Made by a program: the position numbers and the translations under genes | DNA from: Azoarcus_F sp048158365 | GTDB taxonomy: Bacteria > Pseudomonadota > Gammaproteobacteria > Burkholderiales > Rhodocyclaceae | Assembly (NCBI GenBank): GCA_048158365.1 | Contig: JBLLNL010000004.1 | DNA: 64,000 bases | Direction: 5' to 3' (one strand) | Part shown: piece by piece, positions 42,150 through 52,773 of the stretch | Position numbering within the stretch: position 1 is the stretch's first letter | How the letters are laid out: every line of letters starts with the position of its first letter | Notes under the pieces: generated by a model | Told to the model about the DNA's origin: nothing | The model's database searches: none | What the model saw: only the letters and a program-made list of their open reading frames with translations

Positions 42150-42840
42150 GCGTGGTGTGCAGCAGGTAGTTGACGTCGGTGTCGCCGCCCAGCGAATACA
42201 CCTTGGTGATCGGGTTGTAGTTCATGCCGAGCAATTCCTCGCTTTCGAGGCCGGCGTCGCGGCAATAACGTGCGAGTTCCGACGGTTTGATGAACTTCGC
42301 GTATTCGTGCGTGCCCTTGGGCAGCAGCTTCAGCACGTATTCCGCACCGATCACCGCAAACAGGTAGGACTTGAGGTTGCGGTTGAGCGTCGAGAAGAAC
42401 ACGTGGCCGCCGGGTTTGACCAGCTTCGCGCAGGCACGCACCGTGCTCGACGGGTCGGGCACGTGCTCGAGCAGCTCCATGCAGGTGACGACGTCGAAGC
42501 GCGCGGCGTGTTCGTCGGCGAAGGCCTCGGCGCTGACGTGGTGGTAATCGACCTTCAGCCCGCTCTCGAACAGGTGCAGCCGCGCAACGCCGAGCGCCTT
42601 TTCCGACAGGTCGATGCCCGTGACCTCGGCATCGAGCGCCGCCATGCTCTCGGACAGGATGCCGCCGCCGCAGCCCACGTCCAGCACCTGCTTGCCCGCC
42701 AGCGCCGCCTTGGCGTCGATCCAGCGCAGGCGCAACGGGTTGATCTCGTGCAGCGGCTTGAATTCCGAAGTCGGGTCCCACCAGCGGTGGGCGAGGTCGC
42801 TGAATTTTCTAAGTTCTGCAGGATCGGCATTTGCGTTCAT
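42139..42840 (-). CDS. ubiG: Ubiquinone biosynthesis O-methyltransferase UbiG
   Basis: A 233-residue SAM-dependent enzyme making both O-methylations of ubiquinone. Family start LRKFSDLAHRWWDPTSEFKP, SAM motif VLDVGCGGGILSE, and the later VTCMELLEHVPDP. It forms an operon with gph. Upstream is a large block of repeats rather than a clear promoter. Confidence 0.93.
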   Translation of the reverse strand: MNANADPAELRKFSDLAHRWWDPTSEFKPLHEINPLRLRWIDAKAALAGKQVLDVGCGGGILSESMAALDAEVTGIDLSEKALGVARLHLFESGLKVDYHHVSAEAFADEHAARFDVVTCMELLEHVPDPSSTVRACAKLVKPGGHVFFSTLNRNLKSYLFAVIGAEYVLKLLPKGTHEYAKFIKPSELARYCRDAGLESEELLGMNYNPITKVYSLGGDTDVNYLLHTTRER

Positions 42841-42882
42841 CGGGTGTCCTCGTGCGTTGTAGCCGGCGATCGAATGGGCGAG

Positions 42883-43080
42883 ATCAGTTCAAGCACTGCC
42901 CCCCCTTGAAGCGGGGGATCAGTTCAAGCGCTGCCCCCCTTGAAACGGGAGGATCAGTTCAAGCACTGTCACGCCCCCTTGAAGGTGGAGGATCAGTTCA
43001 AGTACTGTCCCGCCCCTTGAAGGGTGAATCAGTTCAAGTACTGTCCCGCCCCTTGAAGGGTGAATCAGTTCAAGCACCGT
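42883..43080. repeat. Tandem array of ~36-bp repeats
   Basis: ATCAGTTCAAG starts at 42883, 42918, 42953, 42992, 43028 and 43064 (spacing 35, 35, 39, 36, 36). Each unit is ATCAGTTCAAGCACTGTCCC or a close variant plus a CGCCCCTTGAAGGG-type half palindrome. The array runs directly into the complete double palindrome at 43081, mirroring the layout at 13.8-14.1 kb. Confidence 0.85.
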
Positions 43081-43176
43081 TCCTCCCCCTTCAAGGGGGA
43101 GGTCAGGAGGGGGATGGGTTAAGACGGCGGCTATTCAACCCATCCCCACCCCAACCCTCCCCCAAAGGGGAGGCAG
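43081..43176. repeat. Double palindrome, compact copy (family A)
   Basis: CCTCCCCC/GGGGGAGG palindrome, TCAGGAGG, GGGGATGGGTT, a loop of about 15 bp, AACCCATCCCCACCCC, AACCCTCCCC. Together with the array before it, it fills the gap between ubiG and the OmpA-like gene. Confidence 0.82.
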
Positions 43177-43304
43177 CAGCGGTGCCTTGTTCCGATCTAG
43201 ATCGCCCGACTGTTTGCCGTGATGATAAGCGTCTGGTTGGACTGCGCGGACACGGCCGACGTTCCGGAGGGCTGGATCCGGGCATCGCAGCGCGACGTCC
43301 AAAG

Positions 43305-43331
43305 AAAAAGCCCTGCCAGGGCAGGGCTTTT
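43305..43331 (-). terminator. Terminator after the OmpA-like gene
   Basis: AAAAGCCCTGC (43306-43316) and GCAGGGCTTTT (43321-43331) form an 11-bp stem, with a T run on the minus strand. Confidence 0.85.
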
Positions 43332-43351
43332 CGGATCAGTCGGAGACTGGA

Positions 43352-44047
43352 TCAGCGGGTGCCGATCACTTCCACTTCGACGCGGCGATCCGGCTGCAGG
43401 CAGCTGATCAGCGCATCGCGACCACGGACGCCGTTACACTGGGTGCCGGTGATCGGCTGGGTCTCGCCCTTGCCTTCGGTGTAGATGCGGTTGGCTTCGA
43501 TGCCCTTGGACACCAGATAGGCCTTGACGGCTTCGGCGCGACGCTCGGACAGGCCCTGGTTGTAGCTCTCGGAACCGATGCGGTCGGTGTGACCAACGGC
43601 CAGGATGACTTCCAGGTTCAAAGCGCGGGCCTGGGAGGCCAGCTGGTCCAGACGCTCCATGCCGGCCGGGCGGAGGACCGCCTTGTCGAAGTCGAACAGC
43701 GCGTCGGCGGACAGGCGCACCTTGTCGGCGGTCGGGGTCGGTGCCGGTGCCGGTGCAGCCGCGACTTCCACACACTTCTCGGCCGGAACGAGGTCACTGT
43801 CGCATGCGCAACCGACCGGGAACTGGCCGGCCATCGCGGTTTCGGCAGCCGCCGGGCTCCAGAAGCCGGTACGCCAGCACAGGCCGGTACCGCTGCGGGC
43901 GACGACGCTGCGGGCGTCGATCACATAGGGGACGACGCCCGAAGTGTCGACAACGACATCACCGTGCTTGTCGGCAACAGCGGGAGCCGCGAAGCCCAGC
44001 ATGGCTACGGCAAGCACGAAGAGGTGTTTCTTGGTCTGATTGATCAT
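43352..44047 (-). CDS. OmpA-family peptidoglycan-associated outer-membrane protein
   Basis: A 231-residue exported protein. Signal peptide (MINQTKKHLFVLAVAMLGFA, cut near AVA), a short Cys-containing N-terminal domain, an Ala/Pro linker (about 95-105), and a C-terminal OmpA domain: LFDFDKAVLRPAGMERLDQL, VGHTDRIGSESYNQGLSERR and the RVEVEVIGTR end. It anchors the outer membrane to peptidoglycan. Shorter than eight-stranded OmpA, so it lacks a full barrel. GAGG upstream of the start. Confidence 0.9.
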   Translation of the reverse strand: MINQTKKHLFVLAVAMLGFAAPAVADKHGDVVVDTSGVVPYVIDARSVVARSGTGLCWRTGFWSPAAAETAMAGQFPVGCACDSDLVPAEKCVEVAAAPAPAPTPTADKVRLSADALFDFDKAVLRPAGMERLDQLASQARALNLEVILAVGHTDRIGSESYNQGLSERRAEAVKAYLVSKGIEANRIYTEGKGETQPITGTQCNGVRGRDALISCLQPDRRVEVEVIGTR

Positions 44048-44149
44048 CTTCTATTCCTCGTTGAAGTGTAATTTGGAGCTTGATGAGCGACTGCCTTGCA
44101 CCATTTTAGCGGCGGGTCTTCTTCCAGCAGGACGTTCGCTATTCCCCTG

Positions 44150-45469
44150 TCAAGACTGGAATCTAGTCTGCCACAAGCCCGCTATTCCGATCAATTGTTT
44201 GTTGGAGTTTTGCAACAGTATTTGCCCTTCATTTACGCGCCTTTCGCCATTTACCCACACGTCCGTGACGTTTTCACGCCCTGCGACGTACACGAGGTGC
44301 GAAACCGGGTCGAAGCAGGGCAGGGTTTCGACCCGGTCGAGTGCGACCGCGCACAGGTCGGCGCGCTTGCCGACCGCGATCGAGCCGATCTGCCCGGCGA
44401 GCCCGAGCGCGTCGGCCGCGTTCAGCGTCGCCATGCGCAGTGCGGTGTGGGCGGGCACCGCGGTCGCGTCGAGTGTGGATACCTTGGCCAGCAGCGCGGC
44501 CTGGCGCATCTCCTGGAACAGGTCGAGGCGATTGTTGCTCGCCGCACCGTCGGTCCCCAGCCCGACCCGGATACCCTGCGCGAGCAGTTGCGACACCGGC
44601 GCGATGCCGCTGGCGAGCTTCATGTTGGAGCTGGGGCAGTGCGCGATGCTGCAGTTGTAGCGGGCGAGCAGCTCCAGGTCCGACGCATCGACATGCACCG
44701 CATGCACGCCGATCAGGTTGCTGCCGAGCACGCCCAGCGAAGCCAGTCGTTCGAGCGGACGCATGCCGTGCTGCGCCAGCGAATCGGCGATCTCCTGTGC
44801 GGTCTCATGCACATGGATGTGGATCGCGCAGTCGAGTTCGGCGGCGAGGCTCGCGACGCGTTCGAGCGATGCATCCGACACAGTGTAGGGTGCGTGCGGC
44901 GCGATCGCGAAATGCAGTAGCGGATGCGACGACCATCGGTCCCGCGCGGCCAGGCCTTTGCGGAAGTACTCGTCGGCGTCGCTCGCGTACGGGGTGGGAA
45001 AGTCCAGCACCGCGACGCCGATCGTCGCGCGCATGCCGGCCGCGGTGAAGGCTTGGGCGGCGGCGTCGGGGTGGAAGTACATCTCGTTGCAGGTGGTGAT
45101 GCCGCCGCGCAGCATCTCGGCCGCCGCGAGGGCGGTGCCGTCGCGCACGAACTCGTGATTCACATGTTTGCCCTCGGCCGGCCAGATCACCTCGTGCAGC
45201 CAGCGCATCAGCGGCAGGTCGTCCGCGATGCCGCGCATCAGCGTCATCGCGGCATGGACATGCAGATTCACGAGACCCGGTATCAGCACATGCCCGGGCA
45301 GGTTTACCGTGTCGTCGGCGTCGAAGCGGTCGCGCGCCGCGTCGGTCGGCAGCATCGCGACGATGGCGCCGTCGCGCACGACGACCGCATGCCGCTCCAG
45401 GACCGTGCCGTCCGGTTCGACCGGAACGATCCAGCGCGCGTTGATGATCAGGTCGGCGGTTTCGGTCAT
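44150..45469 (-). CDS. mtaD: TRZ/ATZ-type amidohydrolase, MTA/SAH deaminase
   Basis: A 439-residue metal-dependent deaminase. Metal ligands are visible: LVNLHVHAAMTLMRG, HIHVHETAQEIAD and LGTDGAASNNRLDLFQEM. It matches the 5'-methylthioadenosine/S-adenosylhomocysteine deaminase group commonly encoded near ubiG. Start at 45469; longer readings lack a ribosome site. Substrate is by similarity. Confidence 0.85.
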   Translation of the reverse strand: MTETADLIINARWIVPVEPDGTVLERHAVVVRDGAIVAMLPTDAARDRFDADDTVNLPGHVLIPGLVNLHVHAAMTLMRGIADDLPLMRWLHEVIWPAEGKHVNHEFVRDGTALAAAEMLRGGITTCNEMYFHPDAAAQAFTAAGMRATIGVAVLDFPTPYASDADEYFRKGLAARDRWSSHPLLHFAIAPHAPYTVSDASLERVASLAAELDCAIHIHVHETAQEIADSLAQHGMRPLERLASLGVLGSNLIGVHAVHVDASDLELLARYNCSIAHCPSSNMKLASGIAPVSQLLAQGIRVGLGTDGAASNNRLDLFQEMRQAALLAKVSTLDATAVPAHTALRMATLNAADALGLAGQIGSIAVGKRADLCAVALDRVETLPCFDPVSHLVYVAGRENVTDVWVNGERRVNEGQILLQNSNKQLIGIAGLWQTRFQS

Positions 45470-45584
45470 GTGTTCAGGTCTTCCTTCACCGTTTGGGACA
45501 GGGGCCGGGCGCGGCGCCATGCGTTGCGTACCGCAAGTGAAGCATAGCGCACCGGCCCGTCGCATGAACATCGTGCGACGCAGC

Positions 45585-45771
45585 GGGCCGGAGGCGACGG
45601 CTGCTCCCGCGGCTCCGACGGCCACTCGCGCTGCCGCTGTAAGGTTCGCTTCGCTGCGATCCCTGAACTCGCGCTTCGCGCTCAGACAGCAGGGATCGCG
45701 GCCGCTACGCTCGCCAACAGCGGCATGCGCTCGGGCCGAGTCGCCGCGGAAGCAGCCGTCGCCTCCGGCCC
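45585..45771. repeat. 187-bp palindromic (MITE-like) element upstream of gyrA
   Basis: The 28-bp ends (45585-45612 and 45744-45771) are inverted copies with one mismatch, beginning GGGCCGGAGGCGACGGCTGC. An inner pair, GCGATCCCTG and CAGGGATCGC, is also inverted. No ORF is convincing inside. The gap 45470-45882 contains nothing else except the gyrA leader. Confidence 0.8.
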
Positions 45772-45882
45772 GCGGTTTCTCGCTGCATCAGGTGGCCCGG
45801 CCACGATGCGCTTCGGTGGGAAGCCCCTGCGCGTGATAAAATTTCGTGTTTTGTTCAACGCGGCAATGGCCGCCAATGCGAG

Positions 45883-48498
<2,616 letters not shown>

Positions 48499-48516
48499 TC
48501 GGTTGGAGGACTGCCG

Positions 48517-49617
48517 ATGAGCCGAATCCACAATTTCAGTTCCGGGCCGGCGGCCTTGCCCGAGCCGGTGTTGCGCCAGGCGGCCGCGGAGATGCTCGAA
48601 TGGCGTGACGCCGGTTGCGGCGTGATGGAGATGAGCCACCGCGGGGCGGCGTTCACATCCATCATCGAGGCGGCCGAAGCCGACCTGCGCACCCTGCTCG
48701 GCGTGCCCGACGAGTACCGGGTGCTGTTCCTGCAGGGCGGGGCGACGCAGCAGTTCGCACAGATTCCGATGAACCTGCTCGGCGGCGGTTCGGCCGACCA
48801 TATCGTGACCGGCGCCTGGTCGCGCAAGGCCTTCGGCGAGGCACGGCATGTGGCCGCCGCGATCGGAGGCCAGGCGCAGCTGGCGGGCTCGACCGAAACC
48901 GTCGGGTTCAGGCGCTTCGTGCGCCCGGACGAACTGCGTCTGGATCCGTCGGCGGCCTATCTGCATGTGTGCACCAACGAGACCATTCACGGCGTGGAGT
49001 GCTTCGATGTGGCCGCGCTGACCGCGACCGGCGTGCCGCTGGTGGCCGACATGTCGTCGCACATCCTGTCGCGACCGATCGACGTGTCGGCCTTCGGCAT
49101 GATCTACGCCGGGGCGCAGAAGAACGTCGGACCGTCGGGGCTGGTCATCGCGATCGTCCGCGACGACCTGCTCGACCGCGCATGGGCCGGCACGCCCTCG
49201 GTGATGAATTATCGGACCATGGCCGAGCACGGCTCGATGCTGAACACGCCGCCGACCTTCGCGATCTACATCGCCGGGCTGGTGTTTCGCTGGTTGCTGG
49301 AGCAGGGCGGGCTGAGCGCGATCGACGCGGTGAATGCGGCCAAGGCCGAACTGCTGTACGGCTTCATCGACGACAGCGGCTTCTACGTGAATGACGTGGA
49401 ACCGGGCTCGCGCTCGCGCATGAACGTCCCGTTCCGGCTGCGCGACGCGTCGCTGAACGAGGTCTTTCTGGCCGGGGCGGGCGCGGCCGGCCTTGCGCAG
49501 CTGAAGGGACACAAGTCGGTCGGGGGCATGCGAGCGTCGATCTACAATGCGATGCCGCTGGCGGGCGTGCAGGCGCTGGTCGACTACATGGGCGATTTCG
49601 CCCGGCAGCATGCGTGA
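48517..49617 (+). CDS. serC: Phosphoserine aminotransferase
   Basis: A 366-residue PLP enzyme of serine and pyridoxine biosynthesis. FSSGPAALPEPVL at the start, MEMSHRGAAF, and the PLP-binding Lys in YAGAQKNVGPSG are diagnostic. It lies between gyrA and pheA, 12 bp from the latter; serC-pheA-hisC-tyrA-aroA is a conserved proteobacterial run. Confidence 0.96.
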   Translation: MSRIHNFSSGPAALPEPVLRQAAAEMLEWRDAGCGVMEMSHRGAAFTSIIEAAEADLRTLLGVPDEYRVLFLQGGATQQFAQIPMNLLGGGSADHIVTGAWSRKAFGEARHVAAAIGGQAQLAGSTETVGFRRFVRPDELRLDPSAAYLHVCTNETIHGVECFDVAALTATGVPLVADMSSHILSRPIDVSAFGMIYAGAQKNVGPSGLVIAIVRDDLLDRAWAGTPSVMNYRTMAEHGSMLNTPPTFAIYIAGLVFRWLLEQGGLSAIDAVNAAKAELLYGFIDDSGFYVNDVEPGSRSRMNVPFRLRDASLNEVFLAGAGAAGLAQLKGHKSVGGMRASIYNAMPLAGVQALVDYMGDFARQHA

Positions 49618-49629
49618 TCGGGAGCGAAC

Positions 49630-50694
49630 ATGAGTGACGAACTGCTGAATCTGCGCAAGAACATCGACCGGCTGGACGAGGAGATCCTGGCGCGCCTGGC
49701 CGAACGTGCGCGCAATGCGCAGCGCATCGGCGAGATCAAGCAGGGCAACCTGTACCGCCCGGAACGCGAGGCACAGGTGCTGCGCCGCCTGGCCGACGCC
49801 AATCCCGGCCCGCTGCCCGACGTGGCGGTTCAGCGGATCTTCCGCGAGATCATGTCGGCCTGCCTGGCGCTGGAGAAACCGCTGAAGGTGGCCTATCTCG
49901 GACCGGCCGGCACCTTTTCCGAGAGTGCGTCACGCAAGCATTTCGGTTCGGCGCCCAACTTCGTGCCGATGCCGGCGATCGACGACGTGTTTCGCGCGGT
50001 CGAGGCCGGCAACGCCGATTACGGCGTGGTGCCGGTCGAGAACTCCACCGAGGGTGCGGTCGGCGGCACGCTGGACCTGCTGCTGGCCAACCCGGTGCGG
50101 ATCTGTGGCGAGGTGAAGCTGCGCATCCACCAGCACCTGCTGTCGCGCGCGGACGGCATCGGCGCCGCGAAGCGGCTCTACTCGCACGCTCAGTCGCTGG
50201 CCCAGTGCCACGAATGGCTGAACCGCAATCTGGCAAACCTGCCACGGGTGCCGGTGGCGAGCAATGCCGAGGCGGCGCGGCTGGCGGCCGAGGATCCGGA
50301 GTCGTGCGCGATCGCCGGCGAGGCCGCGGCCGAGCTGTACGAACTGAAGGTGCTGGCGGCCAACATCGAGGACGACCCGAACAACACGACGCGCTTCCTG
50401 GTGATCGGACGCCATGATTCCGATCCTTCGGGCCGGGACAAGACCTCGCTGGTGTTCTCCGCGCCGAACCGCCCGGGCGCGATGCATACGCTGCTCGAAC
50501 CCCTGGCGCGACACGGCGTCGATATGACCAAGCTGCAGTCGCGGCCGGCGCGCGGCGGGCTGTGGGAGTATGTGTTCTATGTCGACTTCCTGGGTCATCA
50601 GCACGATCCGGAGATCGCCGCGGCGCTCGCCGAACTGAACGAGAAGGCCGCCTTCGTGAAGGTGCTCGGTTCCTATCCGATCGCCGTGATCTGA
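49630..50694 (+). CDS. pheA: Chorismate mutase/prephenate dehydratase (P-protein)
   Basis: A 354-residue bifunctional enzyme of phenylalanine synthesis. Chorismate mutase domain residues about 1-90 (LRKNIDRLDEEILARLAERA), prephenate dehydratase from VAYLGPAGTFSESA to about 270, and an ACT regulatory domain (NRPGAMHTLLEPLARHGVDM, then ESRP-type SRPARGGLWEY) for feedback by phenylalanine. Confidence 0.96.
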   Translation: MSDELLNLRKNIDRLDEEILARLAERARNAQRIGEIKQGNLYRPEREAQVLRRLADANPGPLPDVAVQRIFREIMSACLALEKPLKVAYLGPAGTFSESASRKHFGSAPNFVPMPAIDDVFRAVEAGNADYGVVPVENSTEGAVGGTLDLLLANPVRICGEVKLRIHQHLLSRADGIGAAKRLYSHAQSLAQCHEWLNRNLANLPRVPVASNAEAARLAAEDPESCAIAGEAAAELYELKVLAANIEDDPNNTTRFLVIGRHDSDPSGRDKTSLVFSAPNRPGAMHTLLEPLARHGVDMTKLQSRPARGGLWEYVFYVDFLGHQHDPEIAAALAELNEKAAFVKVLGSYPIAVI

Positions 50695-50761
50695 ACCGGA
50701 CCGACGCGGCCGACGCGCTGAGTTTCGGCCGCACTACAAGACGATAATGGAGGAGACAGGC

Positions 50762-51868
50762 ATGAGGCTAGTCGAACGGGCGCCAGACCATATCCGGTCG
50801 ATTTCGCCCTATCAGCCGGGCAAGCCGATCGGCGAACTGGCGCGCGAGATGGGTTTGTCCGAGTCGGGCATCGTGAAGCTTGCGTCCAACGAGAATCCGC
50901 TCGGCATGAGCGTCGGCGCACGCGCGGCGGCGGCGGCCGCGATGGCCGACATCGAGCGCTATCCGGACGGCAACGGTTTCGAGTTGAAGGCCGCGCTGTC
51001 GCACCGTTTCGGGGTCGACACCGACCGGATCGTGCTCGGCAACGGTTCGAACGACGTGCTCGAGCTGGCGGCCCGGGCGTTCATCGCCCCGGGTGCGTCG
51101 GCGGTGTTCTCGCAATATGCATTCGCCGTGTATCCCCTGGCGACCCGTGCCGCGGGCGGGCGCTGCATCGCGGTCACGGCCCGGGACTTCGGCCACGACC
51201 TGGATGCGATGGCGGCCGCGATCGAGCCCGACACCCGGGTGGTGTTCATCGCCAATCCGAACAATCCGACCGGCACCTTCGTCGAGGGCCCGCGCATCGA
51301 GGCCTTTCTGCGCGCGGTGCCGCAGGATGTGCTGGTGGTGCTGGATGAAGCCTACACCGAGTATCTGAATCCCGAGCAACGCTACGACAGCCTCGCCTGG
51401 CTCGAGACCTTCCCGAACCTGCTGGTCTCGCGAACCTTCTCCAAGGCCTACGGCCTGGCCGGCTTGAGGGTGGGTTACGGGCTCGGCCATGCGGATGTCG
51501 TGGACCTGATGAACCGGGTGCGCCAGCCCTTCAATGTCAGCAGCGTCGCGCTCGCGGCGGCGGCCGCGGCCCTCGACGACGAGGAATTCCTGGCCCGCAG
51601 CGCGGAAGTCAACCGGCGCGGCATGGCGCAGCTGGAGCGGGCGTTCCGCGCGCTGTCGCTGGAGTGGATCCCGTCGGCCGGTAATTTCGTGACCTTTCGG
51701 GTGGGCGATGCCGCGGCGGTCAATGCCGCCTTGCTGCGCCACGGCGTGATCGTGCGCCCGATCGGCGGTTACGGCATGCCCGAGTGGTTGCGGGTGTCGA
51801 TCGGCCTGCCCGAGGAGAACGCGCGCTTCGTCGCCGCACTCGAAGCGGCCCTGAAACCGTCGGCCTGA
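50762..51868 (+). CDS. hisC: Histidinol-phosphate/aromatic aminotransferase
   Basis: A 368-residue class I/II aminotransferase. KLASNENPLGMS, NPNNPTGTF, and the PLP Lys in SRTFSKAYGLAGLRVGYG are present. In this operon the enzyme may serve histidine, tyrosine and phenylalanine synthesis. I chose the ATG at 50762, which has GGAGGAG 7 bp upstream, over the ATG at 50747 that is part of the same ribosome-site stretch. Confidence 0.93.
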   Translation: MRLVERAPDHIRSISPYQPGKPIGELAREMGLSESGIVKLASNENPLGMSVGARAAAAAAMADIERYPDGNGFELKAALSHRFGVDTDRIVLGNGSNDVLELAARAFIAPGASAVFSQYAFAVYPLATRAAGGRCIAVTARDFGHDLDAMAAAIEPDTRVVFIANPNNPTGTFVEGPRIEAFLRAVPQDVLVVLDEAYTEYLNPEQRYDSLAWLETFPNLLVSRTFSKAYGLAGLRVGYGLGHADVVDLMNRVRQPFNVSSVALAAAAAALDDEEFLARSAEVNRRGMAQLERAFRALSLEWIPSAGNFVTFRVGDAAAVNAALLRHGVIVRPIGGYGMPEWLRVSIGLPEENARFVAALEAALKPSA

Positions 51869-51880
51869 GAGAAAAACGAC

Positions 51881-52771
51881 ATGCCTTCAATCAAGAAGCT
51901 GGTGGTGTGCGGCGTCGGCCTGATCGGCGGCTCGTTTGCGCTGGCGCTGCGCAAGGCCGGTGTGGCCCGGCGCATCGTCGGGATAGGGCGCAGGCCGGCG
52001 TCGCTCGAGCGCGCGCTCGCGCTCGGTGTCATAGACGAGGCGGCTTCATGCTGGGCCGACGCGCTCGACGGTGCGGACTTCGTGCTGCTGGCGCCGCCGG
52101 TGGGGCAGATGGATGCGATCATGGCCGCGATGGTCCCGCATCTCGGGCCGGACACCGTGGTGACCGACGCGGGCAGCACCAAGCGCGACGTGATCGAGGC
52201 CATCTATCGGCATCTCGGCGATCGTGTGCCGAACTTCGTGCCGGCTCATCCGATCGCCGGGGCGGAGAACAGCGGCGTCGAGGCGGCGTTCCCGGCGCTG
52301 TTCGACGGCCGCAAGGTGGTGGTCACGCCCCTGCCCGAGAACGAACCGTCGGCCGTGCTGAAGGTGCGCAAGGCCTGGGAGGCCTGTGGCGCGACGATTC
52401 ACGAGATGCCGCCGCACGATCACGACCGGGTTTTCGCCGCGGTCAGCCATCTGCCTCACCTGCTCGCCTTCGGGCTGGTACATGATCTGGCCGGCCGTGC
52501 GAATGCGGAGCAGTTGTTCGGCTTCGCCGCGAGCGGCTTTCGCGATTTCACCCGCATCGCCGGCAGTCACCCCGAAATGTGGCGCGACATCTGCATCGCC
52601 AACCGGCAGGCCCTGCTCGCCGAGCTGGACGAGTATCTGGCCGAGCTGGCCTACCTGCGGGCCTTGTTGCTGTCGGGCGACGGGAATCGCCTGCAGCAGC
52701 ATTTTGCCGAAGCGCGCGCGGCCCGCAATGCGTGGGCGGAACAGTACAAGCACACCAGGACCTTCGACTGA
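51881..52771 (+). CDS. tyrA: Prephenate/arogenate dehydrogenase
   Basis: A 296-residue NAD(P)-dependent enzyme of tyrosine synthesis. Rossmann motif GVGLIGGSFALALR, the TDAGSTKRDV block and AHPIAGAENSGVEAA are typical of monofunctional TyrA. It ends 2 bp before aroA, so the genes are probably co-transcribed and coupled. Confidence 0.95.
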   Translation: MPSIKKLVVCGVGLIGGSFALALRKAGVARRIVGIGRRPASLERALALGVIDEAASCWADALDGADFVLLAPPVGQMDAIMAAMVPHLGPDTVVTDAGSTKRDVIEAIYRHLGDRVPNFVPAHPIAGAENSGVEAAFPALFDGRKVVVTPLPENEPSAVLKVRKAWEACGATIHEMPPHDHDRVFAAVSHLPHLLAFGLVHDLAGRANAEQLFGFAASGFRDFTRIAGSHPEMWRDICIANRQALLAELDEYLAELAYLRALLLSGDGNRLQQHFAEARAARNAWAEQYKHTRTFD

Positions 52772-52773
52772 AG

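Noticed and set aside
42883..43080. CRISPR array
   Set aside because: Units lack unique spacers and end in a half palindrome of the adjacent element; it is an ordinary tandem repeat.
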